A stretch of 10,262 nucleotides of DNA from Paracoccaceae bacterium (GTDB lineage: Bacteria > Pseudomonadota > Alphaproteobacteria > Rhodobacterales > Rhodobacteraceae): contig SLPP01000201.1 of assembly GCA_007131945.1 (NCBI GenBank), positions 1 through 10,262 of the forward strand, in the 5' to 3' direction. The notes beneath the pieces are model-generated. The model searched no databases, was not told the DNA's origin, and saw only the letters and a program-made list of their open reading frames with translations. This document shows positions 1 through 7,010 of the stretch, one piece after another (positions within the stretch are counted from its first letter, which is position 1; each line of letters opens with the position of its first letter). Both the position numbers and the translations under genes were made by a program.

Positions 1-1232
1 AGGTGATCGAGGAGGCGCCCGCGCCCGGCATGACCGAGGAGGTGCGCGCGGCGATGGGCGCGGCGGCGGTGCGCGCGGCCGAGGCGATCGGCTATCGCGG
101 CGCCGGCACGGTCGAGTTCATCGTCGACGGCTCGAAGGGGCTGCGGACCGACGGGTTCTGGTTCATGGAGATGAACACAAGGCTGCAGGTGGAACACCCG
201 GTGACCGAGGCGATCACCGGGATCGACCTGGTCGAATGGCAGCTGCGCGTGGCCGCCGGCGAGCCGCTGCCCTGCCGGCAGGAGGAGCTGGCGATCCGCG
301 GCCATGCCTTCGAGGCGCGACTCTATGCCGAGGACGTGCCGGCGGGCTTCCTGCCGGCGACCGGGCGGCTCGATCACCTGGTCTTTCCGGAAGAGGCGCG
401 GATCGATACCGGCGTGCGCGCCGGCGACGCGATCAGCCCCTGGTACGACCCGATGATCGCCAAGGTGGTGACGCACGGGCCGACGCGGGCGGTGGCGCTG
501 GCCCGGCTGCGCGCGGCGCTGGCCGGGACCGAGGTCGCCGGGTCGGTGACGAACCTCGCCTTTCTCGGCGCGCTCGCCGCGCATGAGGGGTTCAACGCCG
601 GCGATGTCGATACCGGGCTGATCGGGCGCGACCTCGCGTCGCTGGTCGCCGAGCCCGAACCCGCGCCCGAGACGGTGGCGCTGGCGGCATTGGCGGCGCA
701 GGGTTTCGACGGCGCGCCGGGGGTGCTGAGCGGATTCGCGCTCTGGTCGCCGCTCTGGCAGCGGGTGGTGTTGCAGCGGGGCGAGGCCGTGTACGAGCCG
801 CAGGTGGCGCGGCTTGCCGATGGCGGTTTCGGCATCCGCCTGGGCAGGGACGAGCACCGCGCCGAGTGGCGGGGCGGTCGCTGGTGGATCGACGGGCGCG
901 CGGCGCCGGGAAGGGCGGTGCGGCGGGCGGGCCGCGTCACGGTCTTCGGCGCGCGGACGGTCGAGTTCGTGCGGTCCGATCCGCTGGCCGTGGAGGCCGC
1001 GGCGGGCGCGGCGGCGGGCGTGGTCACGGCGCCGATGCCGGGGCTCGTCAAGGCGGTCTTCGTCGAGCCGGGCACGGCGGTCGCGAAGGGCGCGCGGCTG
1101 GCGGTGCTGGAGGCGATGAAGATGGAGCACACGCTGAGCGCGGGCCGCGACGGCGTGGTGGCCGAGATCCTCGCCGGCGCCGGGTCGCAGGTCGAGGCCG
1201 GGGCGCCGCTGATCCGGCTGGAGGAGGAGTGA
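1..1232 (+). CDS. liuD: Methylcrotonyl-CoA carboxylase, biotin-containing subunit (C-terminal part, 5' end outside window)
   Basis: This is the ATP-dependent carboxylating subunit (also called mccA). It carboxylates its own biotin, which the partner subunit uses to turn 3-methylcrotonyl-CoA into 3-methylglutaconyl-CoA in leucine breakdown. The frame is open from base 3 and runs in from upstream; the first visible codon (GTG) is an internal Val, in VIEEAPAPGM of the biotin carboxylase ATP-grasp domain. In the 409 visible residues, EMNTRLQVEHPVTE (about 56-69) is the biotin carboxylase catalytic segment. The biotin carboxylase C-terminal domain and a linker follow, then a lipoyl/biotinyl domain with the biotinylation motif EAMKM. 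The acceptor Lys is residue 373, 36 residues before the C-terminus, as is usual for biotin carriers. Sequence alone fits acetyl-, propionyl- or methylcrotonyl-CoA carboxylase; the next two genes, both leucine-pathway enzymes, favour methylcrotonyl-CoA. The N-terminal half is not visible. Confidence 0.93.
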   Translation, partial: VIEEAPAPGMTEEVRAAMGAAAVRAAEAIGYRGAGTVEFIVDGSKGLRTDGFWFMEMNTRLQVEHPVTEAITGIDLVEWQLRVAAGEPLPCRQEELAIRGHAFEARLYAEDVPAGFLPATGRLDHLVFPEEARIDTGVRAGDAISPWYDPMIAKVVTHGPTRAVALARLRAALAGTEVAGSVTNLAFLGALAAHEGFNAGDVDTGLIGRDLASLVAEPEPAPETVALAALAAQGFDGAPGVLSGFALWSPLWQRVVLQRGEAVYEPQVARLADGGFGIRLGRDEHRAEWRGGRWWIDGRAAPGRAVRRAGRVTVFGARTVEFVRSDPLAVEAAAGAAAGVVTAPMPGLVKAVFVEPGTAVAKGARLAVLEAMKMEHTLSAGRDGVVAEILAGAGSQVEAGAPLIRLEEE

Positions 1233-1239
1233 GGGCGCA

Positions 1240-2097
1240 ATGGCGGGAGCCGTCGAGATCTTCGAGGTCGGCCCGCGCGACGGGTTGCAGAACGAAAAGC
1301 GCCTGATCCCGACAGCGGAGAAGGTGGCGCTGGTGGACCTGCTGTCGCGGGCGGGCTACCGGCGGATCGAGGTGGCGAGTTTCGTCAGCCCGAAATGGGT
1401 GCCGCAGATGGCCGATTCGGCCGAGGTGCTGGCCGCCATCGATCGGGTCCCCGGCATCCGCTATGCCGCGCTGACGCCCAACATGAAGGGCTACGAGGGC
1501 GCGCGGGCGGCGCGGGCCGACGAGGTCGCGGTCTTCGCCTCGGCCTCGGAAGGGTTCTCAAGGGCCAATCTCAACTGCACCATCGCCGTGTCGATCGATC
1601 GCTTCCGGCCGATCCTGCAGGCGGCGGCGGCGGATGGCGTGCCGGTGCGCGGCTACATCTCCTGCGTGACGGATTGCCCGTTCGACGGGCCGACGCCGCC
1701 GGGCGCGGTGGCGGACCTGGCCGAAACGCTGCTGACGCTCGGCTGCTACGAGATCAGCCTCGGCGACACGATCGGGCGTGCAACCCCGGAAAGCATCACC
1801 GCGATGTTGCGCGCGGTCACCGATGTCGCCCCGGCGGCGATGCTGGCGGGGCATTACCACGACACCGGCGGGCGGGCCTGCGACAATATCGAGGCCTCGC
1901 TGGCGCTGGGGCTGCGGGTCTTCGACGCGGCGGTGGGGGGTTTGGGCGGCTGCCCCTACGCGCCGGGCGCGCAGGGCAATGTCGCCACCGAGGCGGCGGT
2001 GGCGCGGATCGAGGGGCTGGGCTACACGACCGGCCTTGACCGCGTGGTGATCGCCGAGGCCGCTGCGCTGGCGCGGAAGATGAGGGAAATGCCATGA
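1240..2097 (+). CDS. mvaB: Hydroxymethylglutaryl-CoA lyase
   Basis: This enzyme (also called liuE) cleaves HMG-CoA to acetyl-CoA and acetoacetate, the last step of leucine degradation, in the cytoplasm. The 285-aa product is of normal length for the bacterial enzyme. The divalent-metal TIM-barrel active site is intact: R13 and D14 in GPRDGLQNE, H205 and H207 in GHYHDTGG, and C238 in GLGGCPYAPGAQGN, the HMG-CoA lyase signature. These positions sit at a constant offset of 28 from the human enzyme residues (R41, D42, H233, H235, C266), which argues for a correct start. The ATG lies 7 bases after the carboxylase stop, with GAGG-rich sequence at 1221-1235 serving as ribosome binding site. Its stop overlaps the next start (ATGA, 2094-2097), so the two are probably translationally coupled. 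The related homocitrate or isopropylmalate synthases are excluded by the Cys signature. Confidence 0.96.
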   Translation: MAGAVEIFEVGPRDGLQNEKRLIPTAEKVALVDLLSRAGYRRIEVASFVSPKWVPQMADSAEVLAAIDRVPGIRYAALTPNMKGYEGARAARADEVAVFASASEGFSRANLNCTIAVSIDRFRPILQAAAADGVPVRGYISCVTDCPFDGPTPPGAVADLAETLLTLGCYEISLGDTIGRATPESITAMLRAVTDVAPAAMLAGHYHDTGGRACDNIEASLALGLRVFDAAVGGLGGCPYAPGAQGNVATEAAVARIEGLGYTTGLDRVVIAEAAALARKMREMP

Positions 2098-2879
2098 GTT
2101 ACGAGACGATCCTGATCGAGCGCGACGATCGCGGCGTGGCCCGGCTGGTGCTCAACCGGGTGGAGAAGCACAACGCGATGTCGGCGCGGATGATCGTCGA
2201 GCTGCGCGAGGCCGCGGCCGAGCTGGCCGCCGACGACGCGGTGCGTGTCGTGGTGCTCACCGGGGCGGGCAAGAGCTTCTGCGCCGGCGGTGACCTGGGC
2301 TGGATGCAGGCGCAGATGGCGGCGGATGCGGCGACGCGCGGCGACGAGGCGGGCAAGCTTGCCGGGATGCTGGGTGCGCTGAACCGGCTGCCGAAGCCGT
2401 TGATCGGACGCGTCCAGGGCCAGGCCTTCGGCGGCGGGATGGGGCTGATCTCGGTCTGCGACGTGGCGATCGGTGTGGCCGGCGCGAAATTCGGCCTGAC
2501 CGAGACCCGGCTGGGGCTGATCCCGGCGACGATCGGACCCTATGTGCTGGCGCGAATGGGCGAGGCGATGGCGCGGCGGGTCTTCATGTCCGCGCGGCTT
2601 TTCGACGCGGAGGAGGCGGTGCTGCTGGGGCTGCTGGCGCGCGCCGTCGCGGCCGAGGAACTGGACGCCGCCATCGAGGCCGAGGTGGCGCCCTACCTCG
2701 CCTGCGCGCCGGGCGCGGTGGCCTCGGCCAAGGCGCTGGCGCTGCGGCTGGGAGGGCGGATCGGCGCCGGCGACGTCGATCATTCCATCGCGCAGCTGGT
2801 CGAGCGCTGGGAAAGCGACGAGGCGCGGGAGGGAATCGCCGCCTTCTTCGAACGACGCAAGCCCGCCTGGGCGCGCTGA
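2094..2879 (+). CDS. liuC: Methylglutaconyl-CoA hydratase (crotonase / enoyl-CoA hydratase family)
   Basis: The likely reaction is hydration of 3-methylglutaconyl-CoA to HMG-CoA, the step between the two preceding gene products. The 261-aa protein is a complete single-domain crotonase. The first oxyanion-hole and CoA-binding region is SFCAGGDLGWMQ, and the second is FGGGMGLISVCD, followed by FGLTETRLGLIPATIGPYV. E137 in LTETRLG matches the second catalytic Glu of crotonases. The first catalytic Glu position is Gly117 (GMGLIS). From memory, LiuC-type proteins have a similar GLIS sequence, so this is probably a subfamily trait and not damage. The ATG overlaps the mvaB stop by four bases, with GAGGGA at 2082-2087 as ribosome binding site. 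Substrate choice rests on context and on the GDLxWM pattern; a general enoyl-CoA hydratase cannot be fully excluded. Confidence 0.88.
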   Translation: MSYETILIERDDRGVARLVLNRVEKHNAMSARMIVELREAAAELAADDAVRVVVLTGAGKSFCAGGDLGWMQAQMAADAATRGDEAGKLAGMLGALNRLPKPLIGRVQGQAFGGGMGLISVCDVAIGVAGAKFGLTETRLGLIPATIGPYVLARMGEAMARRVFMSARLFDAEEAVLLGLLARAVAAEELDAAIEAEVAPYLACAPGAVASAKALALRLGGRIGAGDVDHSIAQLVERWESDEAREGIAAFFERRKPAWAR

Positions 2880-2961
2880 CGGCGCAGCCCCTTTCCGCCG
2901 GGCGCGTCGGGACTACCTGAGTCGCATACGGGGCGCCCGGGCGGCGCCGGGTGGCTGTCTT

Positions 2962-2978
2962 TTGCCGCGACGCGGCAA
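2962..2978. repeat. Perfect 8+8 inverted repeat, one-base centre
   Basis: TTGCCGCG (2962-2969), a central A, then CGCGGCAA (2971-2978). The arms are perfect complements. The run of T lies before the stem (2960-2963) and none follows it, so it does not look like a rho-independent terminator on either strand. It could be a protein-binding site upstream of the nuo promoter or a hairpin near the end of the liu transcript. The symmetry is seen directly; the function is not known. Confidence 0.5.
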
Positions 2979-2998
2979 GAAGCGGCGAAAACTGTGCA

Positions 2999-3014
2999 CG
3001 ATTGCATACAATCG
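2999..3014. promoter_or_regulatory. Palindrome CGATTG-CATA-CAATCG overlapping a -10-like TACAAT; possible operator
   Basis: A perfect 6+6 inverted repeat with a 4-base spacer. Its right half overlaps TACAAT (3007-3012), one mismatch from the sigma-70 -10 consensus. No good -35 is seen 16-18 bases upstream, as expected of a promoter that needs an activator or of a chance match. The core ATTGCATACAAT resembles operators of GntR-family regulators (ATTGTATACAAT-like), from general knowledge. A repressor bound here would cover the -10. The regulator is unknown. Confidence 0.4.
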
Positions 3015-3059
3015 GTCCCGGAACAGTGTCTTCGAGGCCCTGATCGCCCCGCGCTTCGG

Positions 3060-3088
3060 TTGACCCTCCCCGTTCGCAAGAGTAAACG
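3060..3088 (+). promoter_or_regulatory. Candidate sigma-70 promoter for the nuo operon
   Basis: TTGACC (3060-3065) matches the TTGAC-type -35 favoured in Rhodobacterales. A 17-base spacer leads to TAAACG (3083-3088), a poor -10. This would place transcription start about 50 bases before nuoA. The -10 is weak, so this is a candidate only; the TACAAT at 3007-3012 is the competing choice. Confidence 0.35.
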
Positions 3089-3090
3089 GG
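3069..3090. repeat. 6+6 inverted repeat CCCGTT-N10-AACGGG
   Basis: CCCGTT (3069-3074) and AACGGG (3085-3090) are perfect complements separated by 10 bases, about two helical turns end to end. The right arm overlaps the candidate -10 at 3083-3088. It could be a dimeric regulator site or a small leader hairpin; it may also be chance in GC-rich DNA. Confidence 0.3.
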
Positions 3091-3130
3091 AAGCAGGCCG
3101 GAGACGCGAGCGACGAGCCCAGAGGCGCCA

Positions 3131-3136
3131 GAGGAG
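3131..3136 (+). promoter_or_regulatory. Ribosome binding site that sets the nuoA GTG start
   Basis: GAGGAG lies 6 bases before the GTG at 3143, which supports that non-ATG start. It is the second copy of a local direct repeat: CCAGAGG occurs at 3119-3125 and 3128-3134. Confidence 0.6.
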
Positions 3137-3142
3137 TCAGCG

Positions 3143-4029
<887 letters not shown>

Positions 4030-4037
4030 GAGGTTCC

Positions 4038-4646
4038 ATGTCCGACGCCCTGCACGAACTCGGCGAGTACATCCGCACCCGGCAGCACGACGCGGTGCGC
4101 GCGGTGGCGGTGGCGCATGGCGAACTCACGCTCGAGGTGGAGGTCGGTTCGATCCCGTCGCTGGTGCAGTTCCTGAAGATGGACGAGACCTGCCGCTTCT
4201 CGACGCTGGTCGACATCACCGCCATCGACTGGCCGGCGCGCAAGGCGCGGTTCGACGTGGTCTGGCATTTCCTGTCGATGTACCGCAACCAGCGCATCCG
4301 GCTGAAGGCGGCGGTGCGCGAGGACGTGATGGTGCCCTCGATCACCGCCATCCACCCCTCAGCCAACTGGTTCGAGCGCGAGGTGTTCGACATGTTCGGG
4401 ATCCTCTTCTCGGGCCATCCCGACCTGCGGCGGATCCTGACCGATTACGGTTTCCGCGGCCATCCGCTGCGCAAGGACTTCCCGACGACGGGCTATACCG
4501 AGGTGCGCTACGACGAGGCGCTCAAGCGCGTCGTCTACGAGCCGGTGAAGCTGGTGCAGGAATACCGGCAATTCGATTTCATGTCGCCCTGGGAGGGCGC
4601 CGACTACATCCTTCCCGGCGACGAGAAGAAGGAGGCGGCGAAGTGA
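4038..4646 (+). CDS. nuoC: NADH-quinone oxidoreductase subunit C
   Basis: This is the 30-kDa-type subunit (Nqo5) of the hydrophilic arm, with no cofactor, packing against NuoD and NuoB. The product is 202 aa. The family signature spans 112-133 ([20 protein letters not shown]), followed by the conserved [19 protein letters not shown]. It stands alone and is not fused to nuoD as in enterobacteria. GAGAGG at 4028-4033 precedes the ATG by 4 bases. The frame stays open far upstream (from 3468), but that part lies over nuoB and is not coding. Its stop overlaps the GTG start of the next ORF (GTGA, 4643-4646), so the two are likely coupled. Confidence 0.97.
   Translation: MSDALHELGEYIRTRQHDAVRAVAVAHGELTLEVEVGSIPSLVQFLKMDETCRFSTLVDITAIDWPARKARFDVVWHFLSMYRNQRIRLKAAVREDVMVPSITAIHPSANWFEREVFDMFGILFSGHPDLRRILTDYGFRGHPLRKDFPTTGYTEVRYDEALKRVVYEPVKLVQEYRQFDFMSPWEGADYILPGDEKKEAAK
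4629..4635 (+). promoter_or_regulatory. Strong ribosome binding site for the GTG-started ORF at 4643
   Basis: AAGGAGG, a near-perfect anti-16S match, sits 7 bases before the GTG at 4643, inside the end of nuoC. It fixes that start over the in-frame ATG at 4661 and supports the 69-aa ORF as a translated gene. Confidence 0.7.
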
Positions 4647-4852
4647 TCGGCAGCGAGGCGATGGCGGGCCCGGGCATGCTGTGGTTCCTGGTCTTCGCGG
4701 TCCTGGTGATCGTGCCCTTCTGGCGGCTCCTGCCGCATTACGGCCTGCCCAGCTGGGCGGCGGCGGCGGCGCTGGTTCCCTTCGGGGCGATCGTGCTTCT
4801 GTGGCTGATGGCCTTCCGCGAGAACATCGGCGGCCGCGGCGGGGAGCAGTGA
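4643..4852 (+). CDS. Small two-helix membrane protein, nuoC-nuoD junction (unknown function)
   Basis: A 69-aa protein that I do not recognise as a named family. It has two hydrophobic segments (about 12-27 and 38-58) joined by a short polar turn, [11 protein letters not shown], with Arg after the second helix (R59, R65), so it is probably an inner-membrane hairpin. The GTG start overlaps the nuoC stop by four bases and is backed by AAGGAGG at 4629-4635. The stop is 2 bases before nuoD. Position inside the operon, tight coupling and a strong ribosome binding site suggest it is made together with complex I, perhaps as an assembly factor or small extra subunit; that is inference. There is no cofactor motif and no cysteine. 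Confidence 0.75.
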   Translation: MIGSEAMAGPGMLWFLVFAVLVIVPFWRLLPHYGLPSWAAAAALVPFGAIVLLWLMAFRENIGGRGGEQ

Positions 4853-4854
4853 CG

Positions 4855-6069
4855 ATGGACAGCAAGTTCGGCGACGCCCAGACGGGCGAGCAGAAGATCC
4901 GCAACTTCAACATCAACTTCGGCCCGCAACACCCTGCGGCACATGGCGTCTTGCGCCTCGTGCTGGAGCTTGACGGCGAGATCGTGGAGCGCTGCGACCC
5001 GCATATCGGGCTCTTGCACCGCGGCACCGAGAAGCTGATGGAGAGCCGCACCTACCTGCAGAACCTGCCCTATTTCGACCGGCTCGATTACGTCGCGCCG
5101 ATGAACCAGGAACATGCCTGGTGCCTGGCGATCGAGAAGCTGACCGGCGTCGAGGTGCCGCGCCGGGCGAGCCTCATCCGCGTGCTCTACAGCGAGATCG
5201 GGCGCATTCTGAACCATCTTCTGAACGTCACCACGCAGGCGATGGATGTCGGCGCGCTGACACCGCCGCTCTGGGGGTTCGAGGAGCGCGAGAAGCTCAT
5301 GGTCTTCTACGAGCGGGCCTGCGGGGCGCGGCTGCACGCGGCGTATTTCCGCCCCGGCGGCGTGCACCAGGACCTGCCGCCGGAGCTGATCGACGACATC
5401 GAGGAATGGGCGCAGGAATTCCCGAAGGTCCTCGACGACATCGACGGGCTGCTGACCGAGAACCGCATCTTCAAGCAGCGCAACGCCGATATCGGCGTGG
5501 TCAGCGAGCAGGAGATCCTCGACTGGGGCTATTCCGGGGTGATGGTTCGCGGCTCGGGGCTGGCCTGGGACCTGCGCCGCGCCCAGCCCTACGAGTGTTA
5601 CGACGAGTTCGACTTCAAGATCCCGATCGGCAAGAACGGCGACTGCTACGACCGCTACCTCGTCCGCATGGCCGAGATGCGCGAGTCGACGCGGATCGTC
5701 CACCAGTGCATCGCCAAGCTGCGCGCGCCGGATGGGCAGGGCGACGTGCTGGCGCGCGGCAAGATCACGCCGCCGCCACGGGCCGAGATGAAGACCTCGA
5801 TGGAAGCGCTGATCCACCACTTCAAGCTCTATACCGAGGGCTTCCACGTTCCCGCAGGCGAGGTCTATGCTGCGGTCGAGGCGCCGAAGGGCGAGTTCGG
5901 CGTCTACCTCGTCGCCGACGGCACCAACCGGCCCTACCGCGCCAAGATCCGCGCGCCGGGCTATCTTCACCTGCAATCGATGGACCACGTCGCCAAGGGG
6001 CACATGCTGGCCGATGTCGCGGCGATCATCGGCACGATGGACGTGGTCTTCGGAGAGATCGACCGGTGA
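4855..6069 (+). CDS. nuoD: NADH-quinone oxidoreductase subunit D
   Basis: This is the 49-kDa-type subunit (Nqo4), related to NiFe-hydrogenase large subunits; with NuoB it forms the quinone-binding pocket. The product is 404 aa, standard for a separate Nuo[12 protein letters not shown] (21-31) supplies H30, and RLDYVAPM supplies Y79. These align with the quinone-headgroup residues His38 and Tyr87 of the Thermus enzyme at a constant offset of 8. The hydrogenase Ni-ligand cysteines are absent, as in all NuoD. The C-terminus [12 protein letters not shown] is the normal family end. GGGGAG at 4841-4846 precedes the ATG by 8 bases. The stop overlaps the next GTG start (GTGA, 6066-6069). Confidence 0.98.
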   Translation: MDSKFGDAQTGEQKIRNFNINFGPQHPAAHGVLRLVLELDGEIVERCDPHIGLLHRGTEKLMESRTYLQNLPYFDRLDYVAPMNQEHAWCLAIEKLTGVEVPRRASLIRVLYSEIGRILNHLLNVTTQAMDVGALTPPLWGFEEREKLMVFYERACGARLHAAYFRPGGVHQDLPPELIDDIEEWAQEFPKVLDDIDGLLTENRIFKQRNADIGVVSEQEILDWGYSGVMVRGSGLAWDLRRAQPYECYDEFDFKIPIGKNGDCYDRYLVRMAEMRESTRIVHQCIAKLRAPDGQGDVLARGKITPPPRAEMKTSMEALIHHFKLYTEGFHVPAGEVYAAVEAPKGEFGVYLVADGTNRPYRAKIRAPGYLHLQSMDHVAKGHMLADVAAIIGTMDVVFGEIDR

Positions 6070-6998
6070 GGCAGTCGATCCCCCTCCTGCTGGCGGCGGC
6101 GTTTGCCGCGCCGGTCGCGGCGGACACGCCGGAGAAGGCCGCGGCCTTCCTCGGCGCGATGCGCGCTGCCGGTTGCGCGATGTCGCTTGCAGACGCCGAT
6201 GCGGGCGCCGAGGGGATCGGGATCGAACTTCACGAACTCGACGAGATCATCGACCTGCTCTATCTCGGAGGGCAGATCGATATCAACGACGAGGAGGGCA
6301 TGACGCTCGCCGAGGGGCTCTGCGCCGCCGATCCGGCTGGGGACGAGTCGCTTTTCGCGCGGTTGCAGGCCGAGATCGACCTCGATGCGTTCACCGATCC
6401 CGGTCTTGCCGGCCTGCCCGAGATCGACCCGGCGCTCGGCGCGGGGTTCATCGGCGCGATCCGGGCCGGCAACTGCACGGTGCCGCAGGACAAGACCCCC
6501 GAGATACTCTCCGCGGCCGGCATGACCGAGCCCGAGGCGCGGGCCGCCTTCGCCGTTCTCTACGAGACCGGGCATGTCGTGCCGATCGGATCGTGGGACG
6601 CGTTCCGGCTGTCCGATGCGCTCTGCTCGGCCGATCCGGCGGGCGATGCGGCGCTCTTCGCGGCGGCGGCGAGCAACCGGCTGGCGGTGCCGGCGGCGCC
6701 CGTGGACCCCGACGCCGTGCTTGCCGAACGGTTCGGTCCCGAGGGGGTGCGCGTGGTGCTCGAATTCCTCGCCGATACGAGCGATTGCGTCCTCGACACC
6801 TCGGACCGGGCGGACACGGTCGACTCGGTCCTGGCCTTCCTCGCCTTCAACGTGACCGGCATCTACAACCTGCCGCCGGATTTCTCGCCCGAGGCCGAGG
6901 CCGAGCTGCGCGCGACGATCGAGCGGATGCTCGACGATCCCGGCCCGGCCTTTGCCGCCGAACCCGGGCGGCTGACCCTGATCGACTGTACACCCTGA
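6066..6998 (+). CDS. Secreted triple-repeat, six-cysteine protein, nuoD-nuoE junction (unknown function)
   Basis: A 310-aa protein that I do not recognise. A Sec signal peptide is clear: MRQSIPLLL, then an Ala-rich core and a likely cleavage after PVAA (residue 19). The mature part is acidic and made of about three repeats: roughly 28-99, 128-201 and 232-310. The first two share FLGAMRA/FIGAIRA, a Cys (C37, C137), LY..G (65-69, 165-169) and LCxADPAGDxxLF (85-97, 186-198) at a near-constant 100-residue offset. The third is diverged but keeps two cysteines (C241, C308). The six cysteines thus fall in three pairs (37/86, 137/187, 241/308), which suggests one disulfide per repeat in the periplasm. 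The GTG start overlaps the nuoD stop, with GGAGAG at 6052-6057, 8 bases upstream; the frame is open back to 5121, but only over nuoD. A periplasmic accessory role for complex I is possible from position alone. Confidence 0.82.
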   Translation: MRQSIPLLLAAAFAAPVAADTPEKAAAFLGAMRAAGCAMSLADADAGAEGIGIELHELDEIIDLLYLGGQIDINDEEGMTLAEGLCAADPAGDESLFARLQAEIDLDAFTDPGLAGLPEIDPALGAGFIGAIRAGNCTVPQDKTPEILSAAGMTEPEARAAFAVLYETGHVVPIGSWDAFRLSDALCSADPAGDAALFAAAASNRLAVPAAPVDPDAVLAERFGPEGVRVVLEFLADTSDCVLDTSDRADTVDSVLAFLAFNVTGIYNLPPDFSPEAEAELRATIERMLDDPGPAFAAEPGRLTLIDCTP

Positions 6999-7010
6999 CC
7001 GGATGATGTG

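Larger units (their letters stand above)
2880..3142 (+). other. Intergenic control region between liu and nuo operons
   Basis: This 263-base gap is the only long non-coding stretch in the window and no convincing small gene was seen in it. It must end the liu transcript and probably starts the nuo transcript. From left to right it holds a GC-only stem (GGCGCC at 2932-2937 and 2943-2948), an 8+8 inverted repeat (2962-2978), a 6+6 palindrome over a TACAAT hexamer (2999-3014), a TTGACC box (3060-3065) with a possible -10 17 bases on, a 6+6 inverted repeat (3069-3090), a short direct repeat CCAGAGG (3119-3125, 3128-3134), and the nuoA ribosome binding site. No FNR-type TTGAT-N4-ATCAA site was seen. 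Confidence 0.6.

Noticed and set aside
2022..2783. 253-codon open frame on the minus strand opposite liuC
   Set aside because: Antisense shadow of the hydratase; low-complexity His/Arg-rich product.
2932..2963. Possible rho-independent terminator of the liu operon (GC stem 2932-2948, TTTT at 2960-2963)
   Set aside because: The T run is short and begins about 11 bases after the stem, too far for a typical terminator. Termination probably occurs by other means.
4738..6003. 421-codon open frame on the minus strand opposite nuoD
   Set aside because: Antisense to a complete nuoD; composition is that of a codon-bias shadow.
5121..6065. N-terminal extension of the secreted repeat protein, since its frame is open from 5121
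   Set aside because: That stretch lies in another frame of nuoD and is Arg-rich nonsense. The GTG at 6066 has a ribosome binding site and opens a signal peptide.
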